From NCBI GenBank assembly GCA_964421675.1, contig CAYQXV010000003.1, positions 55,015 through 119,014 on the forward strand: a stretch of DNA of 64,000 nt, given 5' to 3'. Every line of letters starts with the position of its first letter. Within the stretch, counting starts at the first letter, position 1. Below, one piece after another: positions 8,401 through 16,576 of the stretch. This DNA is from CALLPQ01 sp964421675 (GTDB lineage Bacteria; Pseudomonadota; Alphaproteobacteria; Caulobacterales; Parvularculaceae). Position numbers and translations under genes: made by a program. The notes beneath the pieces were generated by a model, which was not told the origin of the DNA, did no database searches, and worked only from the letters and a program-made list of their open reading frames with translations.

Positions 8401-9066
8401 GGGTATGTGGGCGATCTTCGCAAACTGAATGTGGTGTCATTTGCGGAAGCGGAAGCTGCGGCGCGCGAAGGCGAAACCGCGTTTCAGCTCGCCGGTGTGG
8501 TGCGCTCGGTTCGATTGCGACGCTCCAAGAATGGCAATCCATTTGCCTGGGTTGAGCTATCTGATGCCTCTGGTGAGTTTGAAATCACCGTCTTCTCGCG
8601 GGTGCTCGATGCAGCGCGTGACTTAATGGAAGTCGGACAGTTGGTTTTAGTTTCTGTGAGCGCGGATAGTGAGGGCGGAGACGTGCGGTTTCTTGCTGAA
8701 GGCATGCGCGATCTCGATCAGGCCGCAGCCAGCGCAATTTCGCAATTGCGGGTGAGCCTTGCATCTGTCGAAACATTGGAACGGCTATGCAAGCAGATGC
8801 AGGCCGTGAAGGGCAGTGATGGCGCGCAGGGCAGGAAAAAAGCAGGCCCGCCAATGTCGCGCGCGCCAGAAAGGGGCGGGGCCAATGGCATGTTGCCGGG
8901 ACACGATAGCGCCAAAGGCGTGGCGGGGCAGGTGATTCTCTCCTTTCGATTGCCTGAAAGCGGCCGCGAGGTGGAGATTGAATTGGCCGAACGATTGCCC
9001 GCAACCCCCCAGACACGCGGTGCGTTGAAGGATGTTGAAGGCGTCATCGATGTTGAAATGACCTAA
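5416..9066 (+). CDS. dnaE: DNA polymerase III alpha subunit (replicative, DnaE1 type)
   Basis: This is a 1216-residue C-family polymerase. The N-terminal PHP domain starts FVHLHLHSAYSLAEGA; some of its metal ligands look lost (GLQLAL where active forms have a Glu), so it is probably not a nuclease. The palm shows MPDFDIDF at residues 439-446 (catalytic Asp 441 and 443) and the third Asp in KFDFLGLKTLT. The fingers, a helix-hairpin-helix region and a C-terminal OB fold (FQLAGVVRSVRLRRSKNG, about residue 1028) follow. Length and the C-terminal OB/tail region fit the replicative DnaE1 and not the shorter SOS enzyme DnaE2/ImuC. An acidic insertion of about 40 residues lies near 300-340. GGGAGA precedes ATG 5416. 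The upstream LexA-box promoter may or may not reach it. Confidence 0.97.
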   Translation: MTQNAHDADRHPPFVHLHLHSAYSLAEGAIPISRVRDLCLADGAPAIAVTDTNNLFGALDASETLSAAGIQPITGLQLALAPESCGLKSDRDGQAPYVVLLAQNETGYERLMALSSSAYLTPADEEVISVHLDTVLSDTSGLILLTGGYDGPVDRLFRDGRMDDGRALLTQFARAFPDRLYVELQRHHARESADVEAALLEEAYGQSLPIVATNQPFFPSPDDYEAHDALLCIAAGAYVHQDDRRQVTPDHYFKSSDDMRKLFADLPEAVETTFEVARRCAFRPKMRAPILPNFLAAGGEGATAEIDGDGAADDTAQDGDSTDSEQDKRIAAESEALREAAVTGLEARLASVELAAERQAYLDRLEIELDIINSMGFPGYFLIVADFIQWSKERNIPVGPGRGSGAGSVVAWALTITDLDPLRYGLLFERFLNPERVSMPDFDIDFCQDRRDEVIRYVQEKYGTDRVAQIITFGKLQARAVLRDVGRVLNMPFPQVDRLCKLVPNNPANPVTLQEAIETEPKLREERDSDEGVAALIEKALKLEGLYRHASTHAAGVVIGDRPLEQLVALYLDPRSDMPATQFNMKWVEPAGLVKFDFLGLKTLTVIARAVGYLSKRDIEVDISAIDVHDRDTFAMLGEGHATGVFQLESAGMRSTLKSMKPDSLEDIIALVSLYRPGPMENIPTYIDRKQGRQEPDYLHEKLEGVLKETYGVIIYQEQVMQIAQILSGYSLGEADLLRRAMGKKKKEEMDKQRKRFVDGAVERDVDARKASGIFDLVQKFAGYGFNKSHAAAYALIAYQTAWLKANHAPEFLAASMSLDRANTDKLAIFMKEARRAEIEVRAPHINHSQADFSVVDGAIVYALSAVKNVGEAAMDHIVQCRQEGGAFTDLFNFAERVDLRQVGKRALENLARAGALDDLGASREEAFAAVELLARWSARHMEESNSDQGGLFQMDSAPGLARPPLPEGVAWLPMDRLTEEFKAIGFYFSGHPLDGYVGDLRKLNVVSFAEAEAAAREGETAFQLAGVVRSVRLRRSKNGNPFAWVELSDASGEFEITVFSRVLDAARDLMEVGQLVLVSVSADSEGGDVRFLAEGMRDLDQAAASAISQLRVSLASVETLERLCKQMQAVKGSDGAQGRKKAGPPMSRAPERGGANGMLPGHDSAKGVAGQVILSFRLPESGREVEIELAERLPATPQTRGALKDVEGVIDVEMT

Positions 9067-9216
9067 GGCCGCGCATTTGGCGGCTTCCCGCCGGTTTGGG
9101 GGCGTTTGAGAGGCTGTCTGAACGGACGAGTAAGGCGGCGTGTTCACGAGTTTTTTTGTGCTCGATCCTGCCGATTTGCGCGTGAAGTCAATTTGGTGGT
9201 TGCAATTTATCCCAGA

Positions 9217-9302
9217 GGGTCGTAGGACCGCCGCCATCCCACACGCAGTGACCTTCCGCGGTGGTTTTCGAACTTGCAGATCTATCGAGGTTTTTACGAC
9301 CC
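9217..9302 (+). promoter_or_regulatory. Possible structured leader of rpsB
   Basis: In the ~300-base gap before rpsB, GGGTCGT (9217-9223) can pair with ACGACCC (9296-9302), enclosing ACCGCC (9227-9232) paired with GGTGGT (9260-9265). The 9-mer ATCCCAGAG occurs at both 9209-9217 and 9307-9315. Ribosomal protein S2 regulates its own leader in other bacteria; that this is such an element is inference from a hand-folded structure. Confidence 0.3.
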
Positions 9303-9365
9303 GCTCGATCCCAGAGTAAGAGAGCTCCTTGGTGCTGCGGACGCAAAACCGACGGAGATAGAACC

Positions 9366-10193
9366 ATGGCGTTAACGGACTTTTCCATGCGCCAGCTGCT
9401 TGAAGCTGGCGTGCACTTTGGACACCAAACCCATCGCTGGGACCCGAAGATGAAATCATACATCTTTGGCGACCGAAATGGCATCCACATTATCGATCTT
9501 TCCCAAACTGTGCCGCTGTTACATCAGGCATTGTTGAAGATTCGCGATGTTGTTGCAGGCGGCGGCCGGGTGTTATTTGTTGGCACGAAACGCCAAGCCC
9601 AAGCCCCAATCGCTGAAGCGGCGACCGCATGTGCGCAATATTATATGAATGTGCGCTGGCTCGGCGGTACCTTGACCAATTGGGAAACCATTTCCAATTC
9701 GATCAAACGCTTGAAGGATATGGAAGAAGCGCTTTCTGGCGGTGGCCAAGGCCTGACCAAGAAAGAGCAGCTACAAATTGAGCGCGAGCGCGTCAAACTT
9801 GAAGCCTCACTCGGCGGTATTCGTGAGCTTGGCGGTTTGCCAGATCTGATGTTTGTAATCGACGTTAAAAAAGAAGCGATTGCTATTCAGGAAGCCAAAA
9901 AACTTGGCATCCCTGTAATCGCTGTTGTGGATACAAATTGTAATCCCGACAATATTGATTACGTCATTCCGGGTAATGACGATGCCTCACGCGCCATCAG
10001 CCTGTATTGCAAGCTGGTTTCAGACGCTGTGATTGACGGTATCTCTGAGAGCCAGGCCTCACTTGGTGTTGATATTGGCGCAATGGAAGACGTGCCGGTT
10101 GAAGCAGCAGTTGCCGCTGAGCCTGAGCCAACGGCTACAGAAGCACCGGCCCCAGAAGCTGCAGAAGGCGAAGCGCAAACGAGTGCGAGCTAG
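9366..10193 (+). CDS. rpsB: 30S ribosomal protein S2
   Basis: The start MALTDFSMRQLLEAGVHFGH and the segments VLFVGTKRQAQ, NVRWLGGTLTNW and PVIAVVDTNCNPDNIDYVIPGNDDA are signatures of S2, a late-assembling protein of the 30S subunit that holds S1. At 275 residues it has a C-terminal Ala/Glu/Pro-rich tail of about 45 residues beyond the core, common in alphaproteobacteria. ATG 9366 matches the family start; the weak GGAGATAGAACC upstream supports it. It forms the usual rpsB-tsf pair with 300 bases between the genes, after which pyrH and frr follow. Confidence 0.97.
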   Translation: MALTDFSMRQLLEAGVHFGHQTHRWDPKMKSYIFGDRNGIHIIDLSQTVPLLHQALLKIRDVVAGGGRVLFVGTKRQAQAPIAEAATACAQYYMNVRWLGGTLTNWETISNSIKRLKDMEEALSGGGQGLTKKEQLQIERERVKLEASLGGIRELGGLPDLMFVIDVKKEAIAIQEAKKLGIPVIAVVDTNCNPDNIDYVIPGNDDASRAISLYCKLVSDAVIDGISESQASLGVDIGAMEDVPVEAAVAAEPEPTATEAPAPEAAEGEAQTSAS

Positions 10194-10350
10194 CCCAGTA
10201 GAGCGCGCAGGATTTTGGATCAAAACCCGGGGTCCTGCGACACAGCTTTAAGGTGCATGTTTTAGCTCTTGTTTCGTTGGCAAAGCGAGGCCATATGCGG
10301 CGCGATGCAAAAGCATTGGTAGCATTGGCCGTTTTGCAAAGATGAAACAT

Positions 10351-10385
10351 TCCCTCAATTTTGCTTTTTTTTAAGAGTTGAGGGA
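10351..10385 (+). repeat. Inverted repeat in the rpsB-tsf intergenic region
   Basis: TCCCTCAA (10351-10358) and TTGAGGGA (10378-10385) form a perfect 8-bp stem around a T-rich 19-base loop. There is no T run after the stem, so it is not a classic terminator; it may partly separate rpsB and tsf expression. The rest of the 300-base gap shows nothing else I recognise. Confidence 0.35.
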
Positions 10386-10493
10386 GGCGGTATTGGTCCC
10401 AATAGGGGCAATGCCAAAAGAAATTAAAATCGACGGCAATAGCTTGTTCTGCAATTAGGCAGGCAGGCTCGCCTAAAACCAAGGAGAACCGAG

Positions 10494-11390
10494 ATGGCTG
10501 CGATCACTGCGGCGTTGGTTAAGGAACTGCGCGAAAAAACTGGCGCTGGCATGATGGATTGCAAAGCTGCGCTGAACGAAAATGACGGCAAAATGGATGA
10601 TGCTGTCGACTGGCTTCGCAAAAAAGGGCTGTCAAAAGCGGCCAAAAAAGCGGGACGTACTGCCAGTGAAGGCCTTGTTCAGCTCGCTGCAAAAGATGGT
10701 GTCGGCGTTGCGGTTGAATTGAATTCAGAGACAGACTTTGTCGCTCGAAATGAGATTTTCCAGTCAATGGTATCTGATATTGCCTCAGTCGCATTAAGCG
10801 TTGACGGCGATCTGGAGAAGTTGCGGACATCACCTTATCCGGGTACGGATAAAAGCGTTGATGAGCATATTGCTGAAATGGTTGGCCAGATTGGGGAAAA
10901 TATGTCCCTGCGCAGAGCCGAAGGCATCACTGTGAGCGAGGGTGTTGTCGCCTCTTATGTTCATGGTCAGGTGACTGAGGGCGCTGGGAAAATTGGCGTG
11001 CTTGTTGGCCTTCAATCATCAGGCGACAAGGCAAAGCTTGAAGCATTGGGCAAACAGATTGCCATGCATATTGCGGCTGCTCGTCCTCTTTCTGCCAGTG
11101 TTGATGAGCTTGACGGGGAAACTGTTGAGCGTGAAAAAGCCGTTCTTGCCGATCAGGCGCGTGCCTCTGGAAAGCCCGAAGAAATCATCAATAAAATGGT
11201 CGAGGGGCGGATGCGTAAATTTTATGAGGAGTCCGTTCTTCTCGAGCAGATTTTTGTCATTGATGGCGAAACCAAAGTTGGCAAAGTCATTGATAATCTT
11301 GCAACCGAGATGGGGGCTCCTGTGACCCTTACCGGCTTCACACGTCTTGAATTGGGTGAAGGCGTTGAAAAGAGTGATGACGAAGACTAA
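10494..11390 (+). CDS. tsf: Translation elongation factor Ts
   Basis: The 298-residue protein begins with the UBA-like domain ITAALVKELREKTGAGMMDCKAAL. It then has the family signature VAVELNSETDFVARNEIF, containing the TDFVARN motif that contacts EF-Tu. The two core dimerisation domains follow, ending with the coiled stretch around EEIINKMVEGRMRKFYEE. EF-Ts exchanges GDP for GTP on EF-Tu in the cytoplasm. AAGGAG lies 8-13 bases before ATG 10494. It follows rpsB and is followed by a clear terminator. Confidence 0.97.
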   Translation: MAAITAALVKELREKTGAGMMDCKAALNENDGKMDDAVDWLRKKGLSKAAKKAGRTASEGLVQLAAKDGVGVAVELNSETDFVARNEIFQSMVSDIASVALSVDGDLEKLRTSPYPGTDKSVDEHIAEMVGQIGENMSLRRAEGITVSEGVVASYVHGQVTEGAGKIGVLVGLQSSGDKAKLEALGKQIAMHIAAARPLSASVDELDGETVEREKAVLADQARASGKPEEIINKMVEGRMRKFYEESVLLEQIFVIDGETKVGKVIDNLATEMGAPVTLTGFTRLELGEGVEKSDDED

Positions 11391-11447
11391 GGGCAACTTT
11401 TTACCCGTGATTTTCGTGTAAGAAGATGATCTTCTTATCAGCTTATG

Positions 11448-11481
11448 CAAAACCCGGACGCGAACAGCGTTCGGGTTTTTG
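11448..11481 (+). terminator. Rho-independent terminator after tsf
   Basis: AACCCGGACGC and GCGTTCGGGTT pair around GAACA and are followed by a T-rich tract. A separate small palindrome, AGAAGATGATCTTCT, lies at 11421-11435. Transcription of pyrH therefore probably starts afresh in the following 200 bases. Confidence 0.8.
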
Positions 11482-11595
11482 TTTGCCCGGCGCCCCAGTT
11501 TGTCGAAGGCAAGTGGTGTTTATCTCAGGGAATAAAATGAGGTGAACAAGTCACACCGTAAGAGGCAATTTTTGACGCGCTGCATAAAAGTTGTT

Positions 11596-11623
11596 TTGTT
11601 AAAATCCTGCTTGCCACTATAGT
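11596..11623 (+). promoter_or_regulatory. Candidate pyrH promoter
   Basis: TTGTTA (11596-11601) and TATAGT (11618-11623) are separated by 16 bases, about 65 bases before the GTG start of pyrH and after the tsf terminator. The match is moderate and untested. Confidence 0.35.
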
Positions 11624-11688
11624 AAAGCGTTCCGCGGATTCGCCCGTTTCGAACGATAGTCGCTAAAAAGTAAGAGGATCTGCATCCC

Positions 11689-12471
11689 GTGAGCCCCGCC
11701 AACTCTGTTACCCCATCCTCCCCAGTTTTGACGACGCCTTCACCCGATCTGCGTTTTCGCCGGGTATTGCTGAAAATATCGGGGGAAGCCCTGATGGGCG
11801 ACGGCCAGTTTGGCATAGATAATGACACAGTTGAGCACATTGCCGGCGAAGTGAAATCCGCGCTTGAGCTTGGGGTCGAGATATCCCTGGTTATTGGCGG
11901 CGGCAATATTTTTCGCGGCATGTCGCAGGCCGCCAAAGGGATGGAGCGTGCGAGCGCCGATTATATGGGCATGCTCGCAACGGTGATGAACGCGCTCGCC
12001 ATGCAAAATGCGCTTGAACGGCTCGGCGTCTACACGCGGGTTCTCTCCGCGATTGAGATGACGGCAATCTGCGAGCCCTATATTAGACGGCGGGCGCTGC
12101 GGCACATGGAAAAACAGCGGATTGTTATTTTTGCGGCTGGCACCGGAAATCCTTTTTTCACAACCGATACGGCCGCTGCCCTGCGCGCTGTTGAAATGGG
12201 CTGTGACGCCTTGTTCAAGGGCACACAGGTTGATGGCGTCTATTCAGCCGACCCTAAAAAAGACCCCAATGCTGAGCGCTTTGACCATCTGACCTTTCGT
12301 GAGGTGTTGAACCGCGACTTACAGGTGATGGACCAGACGGCCATTACCTTGATGCGCGAAAATGATATTCCCATCGTGGTATTCCCTCTGGCGGGGGAGA
12401 GCCCAGCCGATGGGGGGATTGTGGGCGCCTTGACCGGGCAGGGCCCCTCGACGACGATTTCCAACGCTTAG
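11689..12471 (+). CDS. pyrH: Uridylate kinase
   Basis: An amino-acid-kinase-fold enzyme that makes UDP from UMP. Visible are the N-terminal LLKISGEALMGD phosphate-binding segment and LVIGGGNIFRG. The pair FFTTDTAAALRAVEMGCDALFKGTQVDGVYSADPKKDPNAE, the UMP-binding and kinase signature, lies in the second half. The protein is 260 residues with a short Ser/Pro-rich N-terminal extension. The start is GTG 11689, preceded by TAAGAGGATC. pyrH next to frr, tsf and rpsB is the widely conserved order. Confidence 0.95.
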   Translation: MSPANSVTPSSPVLTTPSPDLRFRRVLLKISGEALMGDGQFGIDNDTVEHIAGEVKSALELGVEISLVIGGGNIFRGMSQAAKGMERASADYMGMLATVMNALAMQNALERLGVYTRVLSAIEMTAICEPYIRRRALRHMEKQRIVIFAAGTGNPFFTTDTAAALRAVEMGCDALFKGTQVDGVYSADPKKDPNAERFDHLTFREVLNRDLQVMDQTAITLMRENDIPIVVFPLAGESPADGGIVGALTGQGPSTTISNA

Positions 12472-12667
12472 CGGGGATTTGTTCAGCAAAACCGCGATTT
12501 GGGTGCGCATTTTTGTAAGAATGTGCCGAAAAATGTGGCGTGTGTGGGCTGTCTGACCCGGCAAGGCATTGAAAACCAATCGAATACACGCCAAATGTGT
12601 TGGCTTGCGGTCACGTCTGTGCCGCAATCGCCCCATAGGACATGATTAAGGGCCAAAGGAGAATTTT

Positions 12668-13222
12668 ATGAGTGACGGTGCAATCGATCTGGCGGATCTC
12701 GGCAAACGTATGGACGGCGCCTTTAATGCGCTGAAAACTGAGTTTTCTGGCCTGCGCACAGGCCGGGCAAGTGCCAGCCTTGTGGAGCCAATTATGGTTG
12801 AAGCCTATGGTTCGCCAACGCCCATGACACAGGTTGGAACCATCGGGGTGCCTGAACCTCGAATGATCTCGATCCAGGTTTGGGATAAGGGGCTGGTCGG
12901 CGCTGTAGAAAAGGCGATCCGCGACTCAGGCCTTGGGATTAATCCTGTGGTTGATGGCACCAATGTGCGTGTGCCAATCCCTGCGCTGACAGAAGAGCGC
13001 CGCGTTGAGTTGACCAAGGTCGCCAGCAAATATGCTGAGCAGGCGAAGGTTTCTGTGCGCAATATTCGCCGCGACGGTATGGAGAGTATCAAGAAGGCGG
13101 ACGGCGTGTCTGAGGACGATCAAAAACGCTTATCAGGCGAAGTTCAGGCCCTGACCGACAAAATGGTCAAGGCAATCGATGAGGCCCTAGGCGTTAAAGA
13201 AAAAGAGATCATGCAGGTTTGA
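12668..13222 (+). CDS. frr: Ribosome recycling factor
   Basis: The 184-residue length is exactly usual for RRF. The sequence carries LKTEFSGLRTGRASASLVEPIMVEAYG and the hinge and domain II segment around TNVRVPIPALTEERRVELTKVASKYAEQAKVSVRNIRRDGM, both family signatures. With EF-G it splits post-termination ribosomes. AAAGGAG lies 8-14 bases before ATG 12668. It is separated from pyrH by 196 bases with no clear terminator, so the two may be co-transcribed. Confidence 0.97.
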   Translation: MSDGAIDLADLGKRMDGAFNALKTEFSGLRTGRASASLVEPIMVEAYGSPTPMTQVGTIGVPEPRMISIQVWDKGLVGAVEKAIRDSGLGINPVVDGTNVRVPIPALTEERRVELTKVASKYAEQAKVSVRNIRRDGMESIKKADGVSEDDQKRLSGEVQALTDKMVKAIDEALGVKEKEIMQV

Positions 13223-13398
13223 TGGAAACTCAGCCGGTTTCTTGCTAGAGTGGGCAAAATCGGCAATGAGAAGGGCTGGTATATTGGGGCCTAAACTGTT
13301 GGCCCCCGTACAATGATAGGCAGTAATGTCGTTAGGCAAGACAATAGCTAGGCAATCCGATTTAAGCAGCTCGTTTGTCGTCAGATGGGGAACCAAGC

Positions 13399-14265
13399 GT
13401 GGTCAGTAAACCCGCGTCAGATTTACACCAGCCCATTGATGCTGGCGGGGCTATGGCCAAAAGCGGCCAGGAGCACGCGACGCCTATTGACGATTGCGAT
13501 CAAAAATTACCAGATGCGATGGTTGATCCGCAACGCTCAGCGCCCGGCGAGAATATGCATATTGCCATTATCATGGATGGGAACGGGCGATGGGCAGGTG
13601 CGCGCGATTTGCCCAGAGCCTCCGGCCACCGTGAAGGGGTCGCCGCGGCCAGGCGCGCGGTTGAAGCGGCGCGCGTTCTGGGCCTGAAATATTTAACCCT
13701 ATATAGTTTTTCGACGGAAAATTGGCGTCGTCCCGCCCGTGAAGTGCGTGACTTAATGAGCTTGCTGCGCGAATTTATTGCGGCGGATTTGCCAAGGCTC
13801 GCGCGCGAGGGTGTACGTGTGCGGATTATTGGCGATCGTTCAAATCTTGATCGCTCTTTACTGGCGCTTGTCGAGAAGGCAGAACGCGACACCGCAGGCA
13901 ATACGAAATTTGGTCTGCAAATCGCGTTTAATTATGGGGGCCGCGATGAGATCGTCAGAATGACGCGCGAGATTGCCCGCCAGATTGCCAGCGGTGACTT
14001 GTCGCCAGACATGCTTGACGAAGAGCGTATTTCTAATTTTCTTGATACCCACGATATTCCTGACCCTGATCTGGTGATCCGGACCAGCGGTGAGCAAAGG
14101 ATTAGTAATTTTCTCATATGGCAAGCGGCGTATGCGGAATATGTGTTCATTGATGAGCATTGGCCTGACTTTGATAAAACATTGTTTGAAAAAGCACTGG
14201 CACAATATCATGGCCGGGAACGTCGCTTTGGCGGCGTTGGCGCTCAAGCTGGACTAAAAGGGTAA
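13399..14265 (+). CDS. uppS: Undecaprenyl diphosphate synthase
   Basis: The cis-prenyltransferase core begins at HIAIIMDGNGRWA (catalytic Asp in MDGNG) and continues with SGHREG, LTLYSFSTENWRRP and the C-terminal RTSGEQRISNFLIWQAAYAEYVF. It makes C55 undecaprenyl diphosphate, the lipid carrier for peptidoglycan and O-antigen. The core is preceded by about 50 extra, poorly conserved residues. GTG 13399 is chosen because GGGGA lies 8 bases upstream; TTG 13375 is possible. It is followed after 5 bases by cdsA. Confidence 0.93.
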   Translation: MVSKPASDLHQPIDAGGAMAKSGQEHATPIDDCDQKLPDAMVDPQRSAPGENMHIAIIMDGNGRWAGARDLPRASGHREGVAAARRAVEAARVLGLKYLTLYSFSTENWRRPAREVRDLMSLLREFIAADLPRLAREGVRVRIIGDRSNLDRSLLALVEKAERDTAGNTKFGLQIAFNYGGRDEIVRMTREIARQIASGDLSPDMLDEERISNFLDTHDIPDPDLVIRTSGEQRISNFLIWQAAYAEYVFIDEHWPDFDKTLFEKALAQYHGRERRFGGVGAQAGLKG

Positions 14266-14270
14266 AAATC

Positions 14271-15101
14271 ATGGCAGGCCCATTTGGCAAAATGCCGCCC
14301 TCCCTGCTTACAGGCCTGCCCCTTCGTGTTTTTTCGGCGATCATTATGATTCCGGCTGCCATTGCTGCGGTTTGGTTTGGCGGGCCGGTCTTTGTGCTGA
14401 TGATTGGGGTTGCTGCGCTGATCATGGTGTATGAATGGTCGCGCATGATTGAGGGCGATGAGACCAAGCGTGTCGCGATTGGTCTTGCCATTACCGCTAT
14501 TGGGTCAATTGGTTTTAGTGCATTTGGCTATTATGAATATGCGTATATTCTGGCATTGGTCGGCGGCGCGTTGATCTGGTTTGGGTTTTCGCGCCAGCGC
14601 ATGCCAACCTGGTGGCGCGGTGTCGGGGTGTTTTATATTATCATGCCCTGTATTGCGCTGATTTGGTTACGCGCAGAGCCAGAGTCAGGACGTATGCTGA
14701 CTTTTATGGTGTTTTTAGTTGTCTGGGCGACAGATATTGGCGCCTATGGCTTTGGGCGCTGGATTGGTGGTCCCAAACTCAATCCCCAAATATCACCGCA
14801 AAAAACCTGGGCAGGCGCGGTTGGCGGCATCTTGGCCGGTGGCAGTATCGCCGCTGTTCTTGGCGGCGTGGCGTTCCGGCCCGAGGTCATCGTCATCTGC
14901 TTTTTTCTTGGGCTTGCTCTTGGCATTGCTTCGGCAGTGGGGGACTTTGCGGAATCGGCAATGAAACGAGGATTTGGCGTCAAAGATACAAGCGGGTTCA
15001 TTCCCGGCCATGGCGGTGTGCTTGATCGTCTCGACGGGATGATTTTCGCAACTGTGGTGATGGCGATTGCCATGTATCTGGTTCGGATCTACGGCAATTA
15101 G
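14271..15101 (+). CDS. cdsA: Phosphatidate cytidylyltransferase (CDP-diglyceride synthase)
   Basis: A polytopic membrane protein of 276 residues with about seven to eight hydrophobic segments. It carries the CDP-diglyceride synthase signature SAVGDFAESAMKRGFGVKDTSGFIPGHGGVLDRLDG near the C-terminus (metal-binding Asp residues). It makes CDP-diacylglycerol, the branch point of phospholipid synthesis. The gene begins 5 bases after uppS and ends 13 bases before dxr, so the three are one operon. Confidence 0.95.
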   Translation: MAGPFGKMPPSLLTGLPLRVFSAIIMIPAAIAAVWFGGPVFVLMIGVAALIMVYEWSRMIEGDETKRVAIGLAITAIGSIGFSAFGYYEYAYILALVGGALIWFGFSRQRMPTWWRGVGVFYIIMPCIALIWLRAEPESGRMLTFMVFLVVWATDIGAYGFGRWIGGPKLNPQISPQKTWAGAVGGILAGGSIAAVLGGVAFRPEVIVICFFLGLALGIASAVGDFAESAMKRGFGVKDTSGFIPGHGGVLDRLDGMIFATVVMAIAMYLVRIYGN

Positions 15102-15114
15102 TAACGAGGATAAG

Positions 15115-16308
15115 ATGACAGTAAAACCGCAGCGCCGGATCGCAATTTTAGGGTCGACCGGTTCAGTTGGGGTGAGCACCCTTGATCTTGTGGCCCATGC
15201 CCATGCGCGCGGGGATGACTCGATCACGGTCGATACGCTGACGGCGCATTCAAATGTTGAAAAACTCGTTGAACAGGCAAAGGCGTTTCATCCTGCATTC
15301 GTCGCTATTGGCGATGAGACCAAAGTTGATGCGGTGCGTGATGGGCTATCGGGGCTCAATATTGAGGTTGGCGGCGGGCGCGCGGCGTTGATTGAAGCGG
15401 CGGCGCGCGACACCGATTGGGTCATGGCCTCAATTGTTGGGGCTGCAGGCTTGCACCCCACATTAGAGGCGGCGCGACGAGGCGCTGATATCGCCCTTGC
15501 CAATAAGGAATGCCTGGTTTGCGCGGGCGATGTTGTGATGGCCGCCATTAATGAGGCGGGCGGCAAATTATTGCCGGTTGATTCCGAGCACAATGCGATT
15601 TTTCAGGTTTTTGATTTTGAGCGTCCTGAGCGCGTCACGCGGCTCATTCTCACCGCGTCCGGGGGCCCGTTTAGAACCTGGAGCCGCGAAGACATGGAAA
15701 CGGTGACGCCGGCGCAAGCGGTGGCCCACCCCAATTGGTCGATGGGCGCAAAGATCTCTGTTGATAGCGCCACCATGATGAATAAAGGCTTGGAGCTTAT
15801 TGAGGCCTCGCATATTTTTCCCATCCCAGCAGATCGCATTGATGTTCTGGTTCATCCTCAATCGGTTATTCACTCAATGGTCGAATATGTTGATGGGTCG
15901 GTTCTTGCCCAGTTGGGCTCACCGGATATGCGAACGCCGATTGCCTCTACCTTGGCATGGCCGGACCGGATGGAAAGCCCGAGCGCGAAACTGGATTTTG
16001 CTGAGGTGGCAACGCTTACCTTTGAGGCCCCTGATCCTGAGCGCTTCCCCGCATTGCGCCTGATCCGCGAGGCCGTCGCCCATGGCGGGGCAATGCCGGC
16101 AATCCTAAATGCCGCCAATGAAGTGGCAGTTGCGGCATTTTTGAAGGAACAACTGACCTTTGGCGATATTCCCAGAGTTGTGGAGGCGGTTATGTCGGCG
16201 AGTGATCGGCAGAATTGGCCTTCAGCGCTTTCAAGCCTTGATGAGGTGATGGAGGCCGATGACAATGGGCGTCGCCTGGCCGAAGACGAGGTCAAAAAGC
16301 GTCATTAG
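15115..16308 (+). CDS. dxr: 1-deoxy-D-xylulose 5-phosphate reductoisomerase
   Basis: The protein has the NADPH-binding ILGSTGSVGVSTLDL at its N-terminus, then ALANKECLVCAG and LLPVDSEHNAIFQ (metal and substrate site). Also seen are ILTASGGPFR and the Met/Asn-rich loop SMGAKISVDSATMMNKGLE. It catalyses the committed step of the MEP isoprenoid pathway and so feeds UppS. At 397 residues it is normal length. ATG 15115 follows GAGGATAAG and gives the typical start; an in-frame ATG at 15067 lies inside cdsA. Confidence 0.97.
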   Translation: MTVKPQRRIAILGSTGSVGVSTLDLVAHAHARGDDSITVDTLTAHSNVEKLVEQAKAFHPAFVAIGDETKVDAVRDGLSGLNIEVGGGRAALIEAAARDTDWVMASIVGAAGLHPTLEAARRGADIALANKECLVCAGDVVMAAINEAGGKLLPVDSEHNAIFQVFDFERPERVTRLILTASGGPFRTWSREDMETVTPAQAVAHPNWSMGAKISVDSATMMNKGLELIEASHIFPIPADRIDVLVHPQSVIHSMVEYVDGSVLAQLGSPDMRTPIASTLAWPDRMESPSAKLDFAEVATLTFEAPDPERFPALRLIREAVAHGGAMPAILNAANEVAVAAFLKEQLTFGDIPRVVEAVMSASDRQNWPSALSSLDEVMEADDNGRRLAEDEVKKRH

Positions 16309-16576
16309 TACCCTGATTGCCCAGAAGGCTGGCCGGGCTGGGCGCGGGATATGGGGCCATGTTCAGCAAACTCGCGCTTACAAAAACTCTGCATGGCCTA
16401 AAATCTACTTGGTATTTTGCTAAAAAACACAATAAATATGTTCGACCCCGTCAAAAGCTGTGTTATAAGGTTACACTCAGAGACGGGCAATGCGTACTGT
16501 GATAGCTCAACACTCAATTAGCGGCAAACGCTAGAGTGATGGGATTTGACCGGTCAACACGAAAGCTATCGATCGT

